Counted from the stretch's first letter, positions 12,101-27,100 are shown. The stretch: DNA of 64,000 nt from Lateolabrax maculatus (GCA_031216445.1 CM062200.1:7765001-7829000); one strand, 5' to 3'. Notes: generated by a model not told the origin, from the sequence alone. A program made the numbers and translations.

Positions 12101-15100
12101 TATCATTGTTTAATCCCTCCAATAGTTTTTTTTTGACATTTCACACACACAAAAAAAAAAAAAATGCAAGTTTTGACCTGTTGGTGGAGCTAGAGGGAAA
12201 GTCAGGGGATCATCAAAGTCAGCAGATTTCATCCACTGGGGACCATGAACGTCTGCACAAACTTTCATGGAAATTAAATCAATAGTTGTTGAGATATTTC
12301 AGTCCGCGGAGCCATGTTGCAAGTTTGGCTAAAAAGCAAAGAGAGGAATATAAAATGCAGCAAAAACATACGGAAAAATTAAATTAAGGCAGGCCCAAAA
12401 AGATGATAACAGTTGAATATACATATTTTTAAAACACATCCTCTTTATATTTGTAAAGTACAGTATTTGATGTGAGTGGTAACAGGCTCTGTAGCATGTC
12501 ATCTTTATAATCTGTTTTAGGTCTGGAGAGAGATGACTGAACCCTCTTGGCATTCCTAATAAATCAGATTGTGTATATCTTCTGAGGTATATTTCACTTG
12601 CAATTTAAAGCCAATTGTCTTTGAGATATATTGGATGTGATTTAGATAATTCTAGGTTTGGGAAGAGATAATAGACCCTTCTTTTCCTTCCTGAAGTAAG
12701 ATTTAGATTCACTGAAAATGCCTGAGGCTCTTCCCTTGGTAATCTATATTGACAGGTTGGTAAGATAAAACATAATATATACCATAACAGACATAAGGAA
12801 CTTGATGATAAGAAATCCACCACTATTCATTGTCACCTGGACATTCATCTGCCCCTTGACAACAATGACATCCTTATCTGTTTATCTGCAATGACCTTTA
12901 CTGTTATCGCTCACAGACACTAGGCCGACACTTCGGTTTACCCTTCACTAGGTAAACACTTTAGAGTAGGCTTCACCTGCTAAAATCACTCCCAACCGAG
13001 GTTTAGTCATGGGACCTGATATTTGAGTGAAAATTATAAAAAGAGAAAAAAAAGAAAAACTGCAAACATAGCTGTGCATATATTAGCCAGGTGGAAATAT
13101 ATTTAGGTTGCAGAAAAGTGCTGGCCTGAATATATTCAGGTCTGCCTCGGGTGTTTTTATATATTTTTGATAGATGTGTGTTTGGGGCTACCATTATTGT
13201 TATGAGTTGTCTAGGACGGAGCTGCACTAAACACATGGTCTGAAACTACACAGCCACATCGCTTATGCTCAGTTACAAAAGGTGTAATAATGTAAGGTGC
13301 TCAGGTTCAACCTGGCATTGATAGATTCTTTGCTTTAGGCCACAAATCACTCACTGTTGAAACAGTAGGGCAAGTACTGTACAATTAGGCCAGGCTGCTA
13401 CAAAAACTTTGAGGACATGCTCTTGCCTGGGGAGAACCAGCCTCTTTTACTGTCTTCTGTATGTTTGATTTTAATGTTGGACGAGATGGGTGCCTGTTCG
13501 TCTTTGGCACGACTGTCCCAGAGCTGCATATGGAGGAGCAGGGAGAGCTGAGCCTCCTCTCTGTATTAACTGTCAAAGCAAGAGGGAGGTGTCAAGGACA
13601 TGCTTTTAAGGGACTGTGATCCTGTCTGTGTACAAGCTGTATTTAGTATGTGTGGCTTGTGGTGGATATACGCGTTGGCGTGTGTGGGAGAGAGACAGAG
13701 ACTGTTAATTTGTCGTGTTGGCAGGGTAATGGATACACACTACAAAGTCATATTGAAATGACCTTAATCAAGCCAATCTTATAGAAGGGATAGGGCGCAG
13801 AGCTGAAGCGCTAATAGCTTTTTTCTCAGTTGAAAGAACCCGACAGAATCTCATTTATGCGTGATGTAGTCCTTCCTAAAGCCATAACGTGACATCTCAA
13901 TGTGGCTCCCTGTTTTACTGTAATATCCCGCTGCCACTGCGTGAGATTAGCATTATCAGCAGCCACAACAACCCAATTTGTTCTCATTGCCATGGCAGAC
14001 GGGGGGAATTAAATGTAATCAGCCAGCAAGCATATTTAACTTAGCTACCCCCTCTGAGCTGTCTCACGCAGATCCCTCTGGCATTTCAACTGGGATGGTT
14101 ATCATCATTATATTCTCTTAACCATGCTGCTGGTTTCTAAAATCATGTGTCTGACAGTTGTAAAAGAGCTCTGTGGCTTCAATGGACTCGAGTTCGGAGT
14201 CTAATTAATTTAAACAGCAGGCGTAGCTGTTAAACTTTTGGAAACAGCAAATACAATAATATTTAGAGGCACAGATAGATGGTGGTAGAATTACATTATA
14301 ATCATAATTTTGGGAGGTTTGCTGAACACACATGCTGACAGCACACTACAGCACGCTTGAATGGTTACACAGCTGCTCAGTACAACAAAAGTCTTTACGC
14401 AGGTTTTTGGCTACTGCAGATCAGTCCAGTTAAAGTACAAGGCTGGTGTTATTTTGTATTTTGCTTATTGTCAACAAATGATAAGAAAAGAGCAAATCCA
14501 ACAATGTGTCTCAATGCTTCTTGACTTTCCTACCGTATCTCTCAGCCCCAAACCCATTAGTTTCTACTGAAGATGTAAATCATGAAAAAACCGTTACAAA
14601 TATGGTTTTATCTTTTAAAAAGGCTCAGTAATTTCCTAAAAGAGCTGGGCACTGTAGTTTATAGCAAATGTTACTCAAACAGGAGTAAACACAGCATTTC
14701 TTAGGGACTATTTTCAGTGGTGGATTAATACACATTTGGTGTGCTAGTGAGGATTTTACAGCAAACAATTTCCCAATCAGAGCTTTGTAGGCAGGATGAT
14801 GAATGTTTGACATTATCTTCCTCTATAGCTGGCAAGCCACATGGCTACATCCATTGAAAATAGCATCAGAAATTGACCATAATCGTGTAAGATGGATGCA
14901 GCTGGGGAGGTTGTTGTAAACCTATTTACAGAAATAACATTATATATATTATATATACATATATACATTTTTTTTGTTTGTCATGAAAAATGTTAACTGA
15001 AAATGACATACATGATGTAAGCAAACGGGCAGCATTACCCACTCTCCTCCCTCGACTATACTTAACATAACCTTACATGAAACAATAGTAAACATGAATA

Positions 15101-18100
15101 GACGATCAGTAAAAAAGTGGTATAATACACCATGTTAATCCATGGTGTATTAAACCACTTTTTTTACTCAAAGTATTTCAACTGAGCTAACAGTGACACC
15201 AAAACACTGAAAACATGATGTAAAGAAATTATGTATTTGTCCAGATAATAGAATAGGGCACCTCATTAAAGTTTTTTTTTTTGTATCTACCACTGTTACT
15301 AAGACTACTGATAAAAATAATAATGATACAGATAGCAAGCAAGATACAACATTGATACAAAAACATCTTGTCTTAGCCATAAGAGAACGTACAGAAAAAG
15401 GACACAATGACAGCAAAATGAGAAAAACAAACTGTGAAATTACTTATGTATCTGTTTGGATTTTTCTTTCTCACTGTTTTAGATACATTAAATTAAGATT
15501 TATAAAAGAAGCAGACTTGAATCTGCTCTCAAAATGTCTGTTATATCCTTGAAAATTTCCAAATCAGTCACGACTCTGTAATAACCTATTCATGAAGATA
15601 GCTTGTATCTTAAGTAGTAAAACCTGCAAAGCTTGTTTTTTTCTCCAAGGCACCAAAGTCAGTTTGTTAAAATCTATAGGATTAGAATTTATTTTCTCCA
15701 CTACATTTGATATTGATTTAAGTTTCCTCTCGTATATAAGTATGCCAACACCAAACAAGATTTAAGCTCATTCATCTATTTATGTATGCTGATAACTTTT
15801 TGTGTGTGCAGATCAATACTGATGAGTCTAGCTACTACAAAGTGAAAATAGCACACTGGCATTAGGTATTTTTGTTTCTGTGGAGCCACATGCTTTAGGT
15901 TGTCTCATTATGTTTTTTTTTCTGCTACTATTGTCTGCAGAAGCAGCATGGCTCAGCACAGTAAAGACGGCCCTGCATAAGCTGCGAGCTCCCTGGGGCA
16001 TCTGTGCAGAGCTCAACCTGAAGGCTCGCCTCTTCTCTTTCTGCTTCTTTGTTTTGCAAATGGGGGGGAGGGAGCAATAAGATGCTGCAGAGACTCCAGG
16101 GTTCTGCTTGGCTCAGCAGCTGGATCCAACGGAATCCATTTTTCTGCATCCACGCCGTCCTTCTCCTCTCCAATTACTGCATCTCTCAGAGCATGCAATG
16201 CCTTGATTCAACTACGGAGTCTGCTATAGCAAAAGCAAGCCCGGCCACTGTTTGATGTGTCACTTCATCAGTGATTTGGAGACCTACAGCTAAAAAGCTC
16301 CTGAGAATGGAAAATGTTCATTTCTGTGATGCAACTTCCTGAAATGCGGTCTTATTAGCCAAAGGCAGCAGCTCAGAAGAGGAGGCTCTTGTCAGGGGGT
16401 CTTTATGTTTTCAGACTCTTCTTTCAGGTTGAAAAGAGCCTCTTTTATGTTAACTACACATAAGCCAGCCTGTGACTTGATAGCAAGTGTCATTGCCAGT
16501 TAGTTAAATCATCTGCATTCTTAGGCATGAGCCAAACTCAGTCAGCCTGATTATTTCTGCATTTCAGCGAAGTGCAAATGCCTCAGATGGATGCACGCTT
16601 GACAGTTGGCTACTTTGTGGCTTGGACAGAGAGACGTGCCCTTCAGTGTGAGGAGATTGTTGCTGCAGATTGTTCTCCGTACTGTACTGCATTGCAGGCA
16701 GGCGTCTTACCTTGTGAAACAACATGTGTCCTGTGCCTGCAGGCCCCCGAGCACTCCGGCTCAGATGATCAATTTGATCTAGCTCAGTGTTGCTGGGCTG
16801 CGACTTAATCCCATAATGCTCCAGTGTTTTGTTGCAATCGAGACACCCCCATTTTTCTCTGTGGATTTCTTATTTTATCTATAGAGTGTGATGAAAAATC
16901 TCACGCTTCTGTCATATACGCGGCATGTAATCACCTTAAACACCATCATGTCAGCGTCTGTCAAAGCGAATATGGTGTAGAAATCTAAAACCTGACACGG
17001 TTCAATAAGAGTAAACTGAGAAATTGTTTCTTTGTACAGGCAAAGGAACCACATGAGCTGGTATGTGGAATCAGAGGAGATGTGAAAATACGTCCTTAGA
17101 TGTTTCTGCATGATTTCTGCCTCATGTTCAAGTGAAAATGCAATGTTTTGCCACTCTAAAGCCAGTGGGTTCAGGCTGAAAGACACACAGCATCATTTTG
17201 GAACACTCTAATGCATTTCTAAGTGGTTCAATCTGTGGTGGGTCTGCACCATTAGTGTCTCTCCCATTTCTCTGTCGTTTTCAAAGACGGCGGGGTACAA
17301 ACAGAGCGAGACATTACATCCACCACTCAGGCCCCAGCATGCTGAATCGGGGCGCCATAATGACACGGCAAAGGCGAGATGCACTCCCGCTGCTCCCTGG
17401 TAACTACAGAGACACAGAGGGAGGATTGTGGATTCACGACGGCCTCCGCCTGCGTGCCCTTTTGCAGCGTTTTAAAGTAGGCAGGGAGACGTAGCTAATT
17501 CGGCTACATTAATCAGGCAAAGCACATTACGGCGCAAATGACAGCCGGGGGAATCATGAGCTGACAATGTCCTGCCAGTCAGCGAGGCAGACACACCTCA
17601 GCGATCTGATAGGATGAACCGGCCCCAGCCCAGAGCAGAGCAATCAGCTGAGGAAAGCCTCTCGCAGGTCTCTGTTCATTACAGACATGACCCGGATCAC
17701 CAGTCCATCCATCAGCCTGTGTTTATCCAGTCACTGCCAGAGTAAATGACTTCATGAAGCTGGATAAATGACAACTGGACGGAAATGCAAAATGTCTAGA
17801 TCATCGTTTAACCTCTAACTCATATCCTGCTGCTTAAGTGATGTCTTCACTGCAAATATCATCTTCAGAATATCAATAAGGAATAATGTGGAGGATGAAG
17901 CCGGCTGTTATTGCCCTGAGCGAGAGGGCTTTCATGTGAAAAGCAGAGCTTCGGGGGTGTCTGTGTGAGCCACAGTTCAGTAATACAGGTTTCAGGAGGC
18001 GGTACCACGACTTGGTTTACCGTTGGGATTGTTTAGAAATCTTTCTAGACATCAGCATCTGGATCCAAAATAAATATAGTTATAGATCTGAATGTGTCAT

Positions 18101-21100
18101 GTAGTGTAAGAAGTTCGGAAACAGCTAGCCTCTTGGCTCTATCCAAATTTAGGAAAATCTGCCCATCAGCACCTCTTAAGTCCATTAACTAACATGTTAT
18201 AGCCTTTTTGTTTAATCCATACAAACACCAAAGTGTAAAAACATCAATTTGCCTTTGGAGAGAGCCGGGCTTGCTGTTCCCCCTGTTACCAGTCTTTATG
18301 CTAAGCTAAGCTAACCGTGTACAGACATGAGAGTGGTATCAATCTTCTCATCTAACTGCGAATTAGTATTTCCCAAAATGTCAAACTATTCCTTTAAGGC
18401 AGGATAACCTATTCATTGGAAGAGGCAGTTTGGATATAGTATCCAAAGATAAAGAATCAATCAACAAAAAATATGATCTTTCTGTATTAGATTAGGAAAT
18501 ATGATGTTCTGTGGTTAGAGAGGAGCTTATCATCATATCAGCTGAAGATGACTCTGATCAATATCTGATATGTAATATTTGTGTGTGCACATGGTTGTGT
18601 GTGTGTATGGAGGTGTTATGTTCTCTAAAATGTCGTTTCAAGAATTCTTTGACATCCGCCTTGGTTTGATTTCAAATGTTTCCTCCATCTCCAGCACATT
18701 CTGTGTGTGCGTCTGTTAAAGTTCAGGATTGGGCTTATGTGTGTAAGTGTCCTTTAGGACCCAGGCTGTACCGATCATGTCACATAACAGGGACAGATGA
18801 GCTGCAGTGACGGAGCGAGCGGGCTGCATGCACGTGATGGATCATTGCAGCGGGGCGAGGACATGCAGATTTTCACTGTGAAATTTCTTTTTTCTCTGTG
18901 AGCATTTCAAGCTGAAGTGAGGCCATGCTCCGGCATCTCGCAGCTCAAACACTTGGAGGCCACAAGCTTCTATTTGACATTTCTGCTTGTGTTTATTTAT
19001 TTATTTATTTATATGTTTTTAAATCATCTCTTTCGAGATGGATACTCCTTCCGTTTATAGATTACTACTTAGTTTGTATTCCACGTTAGAGGTGTCAAGG
19101 ATGCAGAGCATCATCTGTGAATTTCACTTGACCTCTAACACTTAAGCAGTGGGTAAACACGTGTAAACATTACAGATGGCTCAACACCGCTTTTTCAAAT
19201 ACCATTTACACAACATTGAGTATCTGCTGATACTGATACTAATCCAGTACTCATTTTTATTTCTTCCACTGAACTGTTTACAAGCTATAATCACCCTTTT
19301 GCTGAACCTATGTATGGAAAAATGTGGCACATATATTTTAAGATACTTAAATCCCATAAGTTAAGATTCATAACATGACATGACATGTTACAGCAAACAC
19401 GTTGTGTTGGAGTGCTACTTGTGAAGGAAATCTTAGAGCTGGTTCACTCGAGACAGGAAGTTTCAGGAGACTTAAGCAGAAATATTTATTGAAGCTCGAT
19501 CTAGGGGAACTAGGGAAAACAACAACATGTGAAGCACAGCTTGCTGCTCCCCAAGTCTGAAGATGGTGTCATGAAGCTCAGTATTTAACCTTCCCCAGAC
19601 CTGCTAAGTTCCGCTATTTCCAAAAAAAGTTATTTCTAACTCAGCCTGTCATGTGTGAGGATTATAGTGGATATCGGCTCTAAACGAGGAAAGACGTCAA
19701 CCTTTGCTGTCCTAACAACAGCATTGCCTCTGTACTGTCTCTTATCCAGTGTCAACAACCAGGCACCAGCCTGTTGTGTCTAAACCCGAATACAGAAGAT
19801 TTCTAGCTGACCTTGGTCTACCAGGTGTCAGAGCCAACTCAGCCTTATCAGACACACAGAGTGAGACAGGCGAAAAAAAGCAGGCAGTTGACCTGACCTG
19901 TGAAACAAGATGTCAAACACATGTTTGAGCTCCAAACATATGCTGTAAAACTCTTCACCAAATTTTCCATTTTCCAAAGGATTCCAAGGTAAGTTGTGTG
20001 GTTGTGAAACCACCTATTCAGAGAAGAAAATGTCACTTTGGCAGCACTGCAGCAAGGTGTTTTCAAATGCAGAGCTGTAGAGTTGATACTTGAGACTTGG
20101 ACTCGAGTCAGACTCCAGTCGCAAAAATGAAGACTCACAACTAGACTTGGACGTGGACTGCTGTGAGTTATACTGACAGGAGCTGCTAGTTCAACTTTAA
20201 ATCCAGTAAAGTTTATCACTTATACAGCAGTTTAGTTTGATCTCTCATGCACTAGGCTGCCTAATCATTACATAGGCAGCATAGTACATGACAATGATTA
20301 GGCAGCATAGTGACAGGATCATGACTGATCTTGATTTTAATGTGACCAGGCAGAGGTGTGTTAAAATCAATCATCAGCATTAAAAGCATTAAAGACTTGA
20401 GACAGGACTTGAAAGTATCTGGTGTGATTAAGGCCAGAAAGAGTTTGAATTTATATTTGTATTAACACTCACCACAATCCTTCCCTAACCTTGACTGAGT
20501 GTGTGTAGTTGCCTATTTTATTGTATTAATATTTTCTTCAAGTATCCAATTCAGTGTTTCTGCTAGTACCAGACCAATACTGAATATTGGATCGGAGCAT
20601 TACCAGCGAGCTCACAGACAACAACAGGAGAGCAATTTCCTCGCTCGGAAACCGACAGACAGTGAAATGGTTTAAGGGTCAAAAGTTCAGCGTACCCCTG
20701 TGGTTGTCATGCAGAGCTGGGACATGTATGAACATTTTGGTGTCAGTGCTCAGGATGGGCGTGTGCACGTGGGTTGCAGTAGGTGACGCTGGGGTCGGGT
20801 GGTTCAGGGTTATCGGGCGGTACTTATGTCACCAGCAGACGGGGCTCGGTCGAGGCGAGATAGACGTTAACTCAGAGGAGACCAGTCAGGCTCGCGGCCA
20901 AACGCTGTCAGCCTAATACCAGCGAGCGGTCCAGGAGGAGCAGTCGCAGCATCTGGATAGTCAAGCTCCATTAGCCTCCCGGCTCTGTTTTACACCGGCT
21001 GCATTACAGCCTTGTTGACAAATGGTAGAAGAGGTGGTGTGTGTGATATGAATCACATAACTCAGGGGACCTCCACCATGAATATCATTCCCCCTTGCTC

Positions 21101-24100
21101 CCTGATCTTTCTCCTCCTCCCTCCCTCCCTCTTGTCTGGGCTTGCTGTGAACTGTAGCAGCAGCCTGGCTGGGATTCAGTGGGACAGCATTAGCTCTCAA
21201 CCTTGGTGAAGGACTAAATGCAGCCTCAGCCTGCTGTCCTTGCTGTCACACTGCTGTTGGGAGAAGATAAGCACTCCAGCCATTAGGACACGCTGTAAGG
21301 CTCCCGCCGGCCCCTGCAGCACTGTGAGCTGGGTAATTGCAGAAGCACTGAGAATAATTAATTAAGTAATCGTTACATCTGACGCGTGACATGCTACCCG
21401 CGTATCTTTGGTGAGGAGGCGGGCGTTATGCAGGGTTTTATGACACTCCACATTTTTTCCAGTATTTGCAAAAGCAGATTCTGCGGCTGATTTAAAGGGC
21501 TTGGCAATTATTTTCTCTATACTGCCGTGTCGCCAAGAAAGTCCAGCGTTAAAGCTGTAACCTTTAAAATGCTATGCAAAGATGCAGATCTGGTGGTGAT
21601 GTTTTTCTCTTCTTCTCATATGACCCATCACAGAAATCCAGCCGTTTCGAAGATAACAAACAGTGATGTTCTGTGTCCTACTCGTATATGTAGCACCTGG
21701 ACATTTTCACTGCTACGGAGAATAATATTTACCTGTAAGAAACAGTCTCTGAGGTGACATCTAGAGTCCCGCTGTGGCTCGGGGATGAATTCTTGCTTTA
21801 GCCTTTTGAAGCCTTCCGTTGGCTTTTTGGCTTGTCCTTGTGAGGCCTGTAAATTGTTTATAGTGATATATTAAGTAGACAGGTATAGCGGTGTGTGTGT
21901 GTGTGTGTGTGTATAAGAATTAGGTTTATTTACTGGGTTGAGTTGCTGAAATAAACCTTGCAGTGCTATATTTCTCTCAAAACACACTGGAACATTGAAT
22001 GATGAAACACACAGGGAGAGGCTGTGGTGGATATTGATGTGTAATGCCCTTGGACTGAATCCAAGATGGTGAAATGGAATGAAAGGAAAGCAGTCACTTC
22101 CCTGTTAACTCAAGGTTGTACTTTACAGGAGCTATATCTGTCTGTGTTGTCAATGGTACGTTTAGTAAATGTGCTCTATGTGTCTGCCGCAACTATAAAA
22201 AAAACATCTAAATCATATCTGTCTGTTGACTTTGAAAATTCCCACCAATTTGGCTGTATATTTCCAAGGCTGATGCGGTATGTCATGGCTTATCCACAAC
22301 TTCTGAGCTGGCAGGAGGCTGGCGTTTGGCAGTTGCTTGTAAACACAGCCAGAGAATGAGCCCTTAGTGATCGGGACCCCTGCCAGCTCATAAAAGTGGC
22401 AGCGGATCATCCTTGGTTAATAGGCGCTCATAATCCTCTGTGAATGTCTTATGTTGTCTCCCGAGAGGAGCGAGACTAAGGCATGTATTTGAAATCAGTG
22501 TGCATTAAGGGCTGACAGTTTAACTTCTGCCATAACTGTAATAAACCAACCCACTGTTTGCATGCTGAATAGAAGCAAAATGAAAACTGTAAAGTGTTTT
22601 TTTTTTTCTAACAATGGCTCTCTCTTTCTTTCTCCCCCACTGCTGCTTGTCATTGCCACAGGAAGTCGAGGTTAGTGTCTCTTTTGTACATTTTTACAAT
22701 GCACTTTCTGTTGATGTCTCTTTTAGGCTGTAGGTGTCCCCTGCCCCATGAGTAAGAGCTCATTTTGGCTAAGGCACAAAAAGTACATGGAATACAACAT
22801 CATTGTCGAGAAAATTTGTCTTTGACTCAGAGTTGAAAAAAAATTAAACAAAAAGACAAAGGACATTAGAAACAATAACATATAAAACATAAATAACTGT
22901 CTGATCTGCACGTACAACCAAATCTAAACTACTGCTTTAAAAAAAATAAGTAGAAGTATCACTAATAAGAAGAAGAATATGCAGTATGGTTCATAAATGG
23001 AAATGTATTCAGAGTGATCAATTCACTCCACTAAAAACAAGTATAAAAACACTATCCCTTTAACTCCTCACCCTGTGCACAATATTTAAGATGCCTTCGG
23101 CTGTACTTGTTCGGCTTGACTTGAGAGCTCAGTCTTCGTTTCCCCTGAGCAGAATAAGACCGAGCTAAACTGAACAGACCTGATCCTCAGGGTCCTCTCT
23201 GGGCCTTGCGCCGAGTAGTAACCGCTTTATAGTTGATCCTCTCTGTCCTGACACAGAGAGAAATGGGTCAGAATGGATACAGCAACGGGACGCTGAATTT
23301 TTATTATCGTTCCAGCGCAACGCCGCCAGGGACACAATCTAAAAACTAGAGTTAGTTTGCAAATATTCCCTCTGCAACAGTGCAGGAGCTAAGATAGTCC
23401 AAGTCTTTTTATGTGATACATTTAAGCTCTCAGAGTTTTGCCTTGTGTGGTTTACTTAATGTTAGAGGCTACATCTACAACAACAACACCACAATAATAA
23501 ATAGAATAGAATAATTATGGGATTTACTGTATATAAGGCTTGTCAAAATAAGAGCTTTGTGTTTAATAAGAGTGATGCAAAGGTCACTAAGTTAACATTA
23601 TTATTTAGTTGGACAGTTCATTCTTGATGATGAATCAACCTTCTGGTGAAAACCGCATGAAACAGTCAAAAGCTCCTGAACACGCGGCCCTTGAGTTGAG
23701 CTTGTTTTGTCAACATTATATATAGTATTGTTCTAACATCTATCTTTAAAACAGCAATTTTTGATGAGTGAAGAAAAACTGCCTTTTTCAGCTTTGTGAC
23801 AATTCATTTTTCCGATAATCCAATGGGCTTTAAAATAGTTTATTTTGCTTAACAAACAGAGGAACTTCTCAACCCATAAAGAAACACTTAAAGGAATAGT
23901 TTGACATTTTGGGGAATACACTTAAACACATTTTGTCTGAGAATAAGATGAGAAGATTCATACCTCTCTCATGCCTGTACTATAAAACAAGAGCCAGCAG
24001 CTGCTTAGCTTAACTTAGCATAAATATTGGAAATGGGCAAACAGCTAGTCTGGTTCTGTACACAGGTACACAATCTGCATCCGAGCACCTCAAAATTAAA

Positions 24101-27100
24101 CTTATTAACACCTTGTGTCAATAATAAAAAAAAAAAAACTTTGGACACAAAACAATATATATAAAGATATTTAAAGAAAGACTTGTGATACAAATACCTT
24201 TTTCTAGTTATTTCTAAGAAGACACTGAGTCATCCAGCCTGATCTCCTCAGGGAATTCACACTGAGTCTAGGGGCCCTCAGATGCAAGGTCACCTCCAGA
24301 ACAAATCCATGAGGGGGGAACAACCAGGAGGGTCTGGCCTAATGATCTCAGACTGCTCACTGGCTCATATGAGGACAACAGGTCCGAAATGTAGCTGTAC
24401 ATCAGAAACTTAAAATCTGCACTCAAAACTTAAATCTGAAACAAAGATAAGAGAACACTTTGTCTGTTACAGCAGCCCAAAAAAATGGAGCAGATGTAGA
24501 TATAAAAGGACACAGTAGCATTCAGGGAAAAAGTAGAACTGTAACACAAATCAAAACAAATACAAATAAGGAAAATTTTATTGGTTTAGTTGGTCAAGGA
24601 AGGGCACGATTTGACTGGATGTGTGTGCTATTATCCTGACAGAAACATCACCACCTTAAGTAATTTAAGATTTGGGAAATATAATTGAATGTCATCAGCA
24701 AAAGAGCAAAGTTTTACAGCAGTAGCAATGGATGACATGTCTGAGTGGGAAATTTAATCTGTTTTTGACATTGATTTATTATTCTGTGGCTGCGTTCGCA
24801 CTTGGTTACATTTCTGTTTCTATTATTTAATTTAACTTAAAGAACGAAATAAAGAAAAATAAATCAATTGAACACACAGAATATGTTGTGAATAAAAATG
24901 GTCACAGAAATGAACTAAATTTAATTTAATGTCAGATTGAAGGTAAACCTAAAGGTTTTGTGTGTTATGATTTTTGCCCACTTTCTATCTCTTGAAACTC
25001 ATCTATTTAACATAAGAGCTGAATATATTTGAAATGCTAAAATCATATTCATATTTAAACTGTCATTCATGGCTTGTAGAAAAGTTCATCATTTTGCATG
25101 TCATCTTCCTTCATTATTTATGCTCCTCTGAATTTTCATCAAGCATGAGTGCAAGAGCATACTCCCTCCATTGTGTTACTTAACATGAATTATTAAATCC
25201 ATTAATGCAAATATATTTTCTTTCCAGGATGACTACATCAAAAACATGGAGGAGAACGTGGGGTCTGATGAAAGTAAGTCAGAAAAAGTGATTTTATCGG
25301 ATTAGAAAAGATTTTTCTGTGGACATATAAATATGGCTGTGTGGTTACATTTGAAGTCCAGCGTGTTCTTCACTTGCAGCAGTTACTGTACTATATGCAG
25401 AGAGGGTTTGCAAAGACTTTTAATATTTAAATGGCTTTACTTAAATGGCCAGTTCTACTATAAAGAAAAAAAAACTGCTGTATTTTAGATTCTACCAGCA
25501 TAATCAGTGCTAAGTGCTGTCCGCCTTTATAGAACTGCTCTAGACAATGAAATGCTGTGCACATTATCGAAGAGCTGGCTTTTCTTAATTGCAGCAGTTG
25601 TCTGAGGTCATCCAGCGTGTGGTGAACGCTGGTCCGGGGTGTCAGAGCTTGTGGAGGTTGAGAACGCAGTTGTGATTCAGGAAGAGGAGACTGAGCCTTC
25701 AGTCGGATCCATTAGTTTCAAAAGCCTGCTATAATTGCCTTTGTTGCTAAGGGCTCAACTCAGAACTCCCACCAGGCTCCATTTACCTCCATGGGGTCTT
25801 TTTCTTGTTGAGAAAAAAAAGCAGACTTTTAAAAAGTCGGCTTTCAAAGAGGAATGGAGACTATGTGAAAATGGTTCTATTCTATTTCAGTGAAATGGTT
25901 GTTTTGTATTCAACAGAAATGAAAAATTATATAAAAAGCACTCAGAGAGTGCATCCCACTGCAAACATTTCATAAACTTCACAATTCTGTCCTTTAAAGT
26001 AGTCAGGTAACTCAAATCATAAATCATAGCATAGAGTGTGTCTTTCAAGTGACAATGTTTTTCCGCGTATTCTGGTTTCCCTTTTTTTTTTTACATCCAG
26101 TTGAAAATGTAAAGTGCCCAACGAAAACTGCTGATGGTCTGAAATCTGACTGCTGTGTCCTCAGAAGCTGTGATTTCATCTAAACACAGTTGCTGTAGAA
26201 AGCTTGTGGAAACCATCTAACTGCCACTAGAGCCCACTGTAGTGGACAGTCAAAGTACACAACTAGCTGGTGAAAATAGTTAAGCATTTAGCAGCTAAAG
26301 AGCCAGATATTTAGTTGGTGTCGAGCCAGCAGCTAAAAGCAGAGTTAATATTGGACGCATCAGGTGTCCAAAACCACAATTCCAAATGAATACTAATGTT
26401 TCCCCGTAACTTGTTGGTGTGTTAATAAGCAATTGTTCGCTACTATGTCTGCCATATCAAACTTAAAGGGTGATAAATATGATAATATTGTGTTAGAGCT
26501 TGTTTCTGCTGCCACTAGGTGGCCAAAAAATCTTAGACCACGGATTGAAATACAGCTATACATAAAAGGATATTTCCACTACTCAGATCATAGACATAGT
26601 CATAGGCTAATCTTTTCAGTATTTGTTGTATTATTTCACAGTGTGACCTATAGAGTATTAATCAGTGATATAATCATAAAGAAAAAGTGGATTTTAAAGT
26701 GATTCCATAGTACATTAGGTTTGGCTGCAGTTCAGGTGTACCTGTGCCTTTTTTTCAAAAGAGCAATCGCACTGAATTTAACATATCTTTCACATGTTAA
26801 ACCTCTTCAATGGTGAAGGTAATGAAGTGGAGCATGAATCATTTCACGAATCACAGGTCAGGTTATAAAGGTACTATTTATACGTGTCGTAGCAAATTTA
26901 GCAGGCCCTTGGGGTTAGCAGTGTGTTTCTGTTGTGAGGTGAGTGTGGGAGGTCGCGTGTACGGCAACACTGCCTCACTTGAAAGACACTGAAGACTTGC
27001 ATCAAAGGAGAGAGATGTGAGAAGAAGCAGCTCCAGACATTATCCCAGTCATCTGTTCTAACAACAGGGGGAATAACTAATGTAGTCTCAAGAAAACGCC

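Larger units (their letters stand above)
6089..22661 (+). other. spock2: spock2 intron 1 (16.6 kb)
   Basis: No embedded gene was recognised on either strand. It holds a (CT)n tract just after the donor (6119-6154) and several interspersed repeat remnants (about 7.12-7.42, 12.17-12.32, 18.1-18.4 and 20.08-20.42 kb). It also has a 59-bp perfect-looking hairpin at 15.1 kb, a (GT)n at 21.9 kb and a GC-rich unique block at 17.27-17.69 kb. The remaining sequence looks unique and AT-rich. Confidence 0.75.

Noticed and set aside
24225..24780. Possible LINE-derived repeat in spock2 intron 2
   Set aside because: A few phrases (such as GAATGTCATCAGCAAAAGAG) are reminiscent of a fish repeat, but the match is too patchy to list as a feature.
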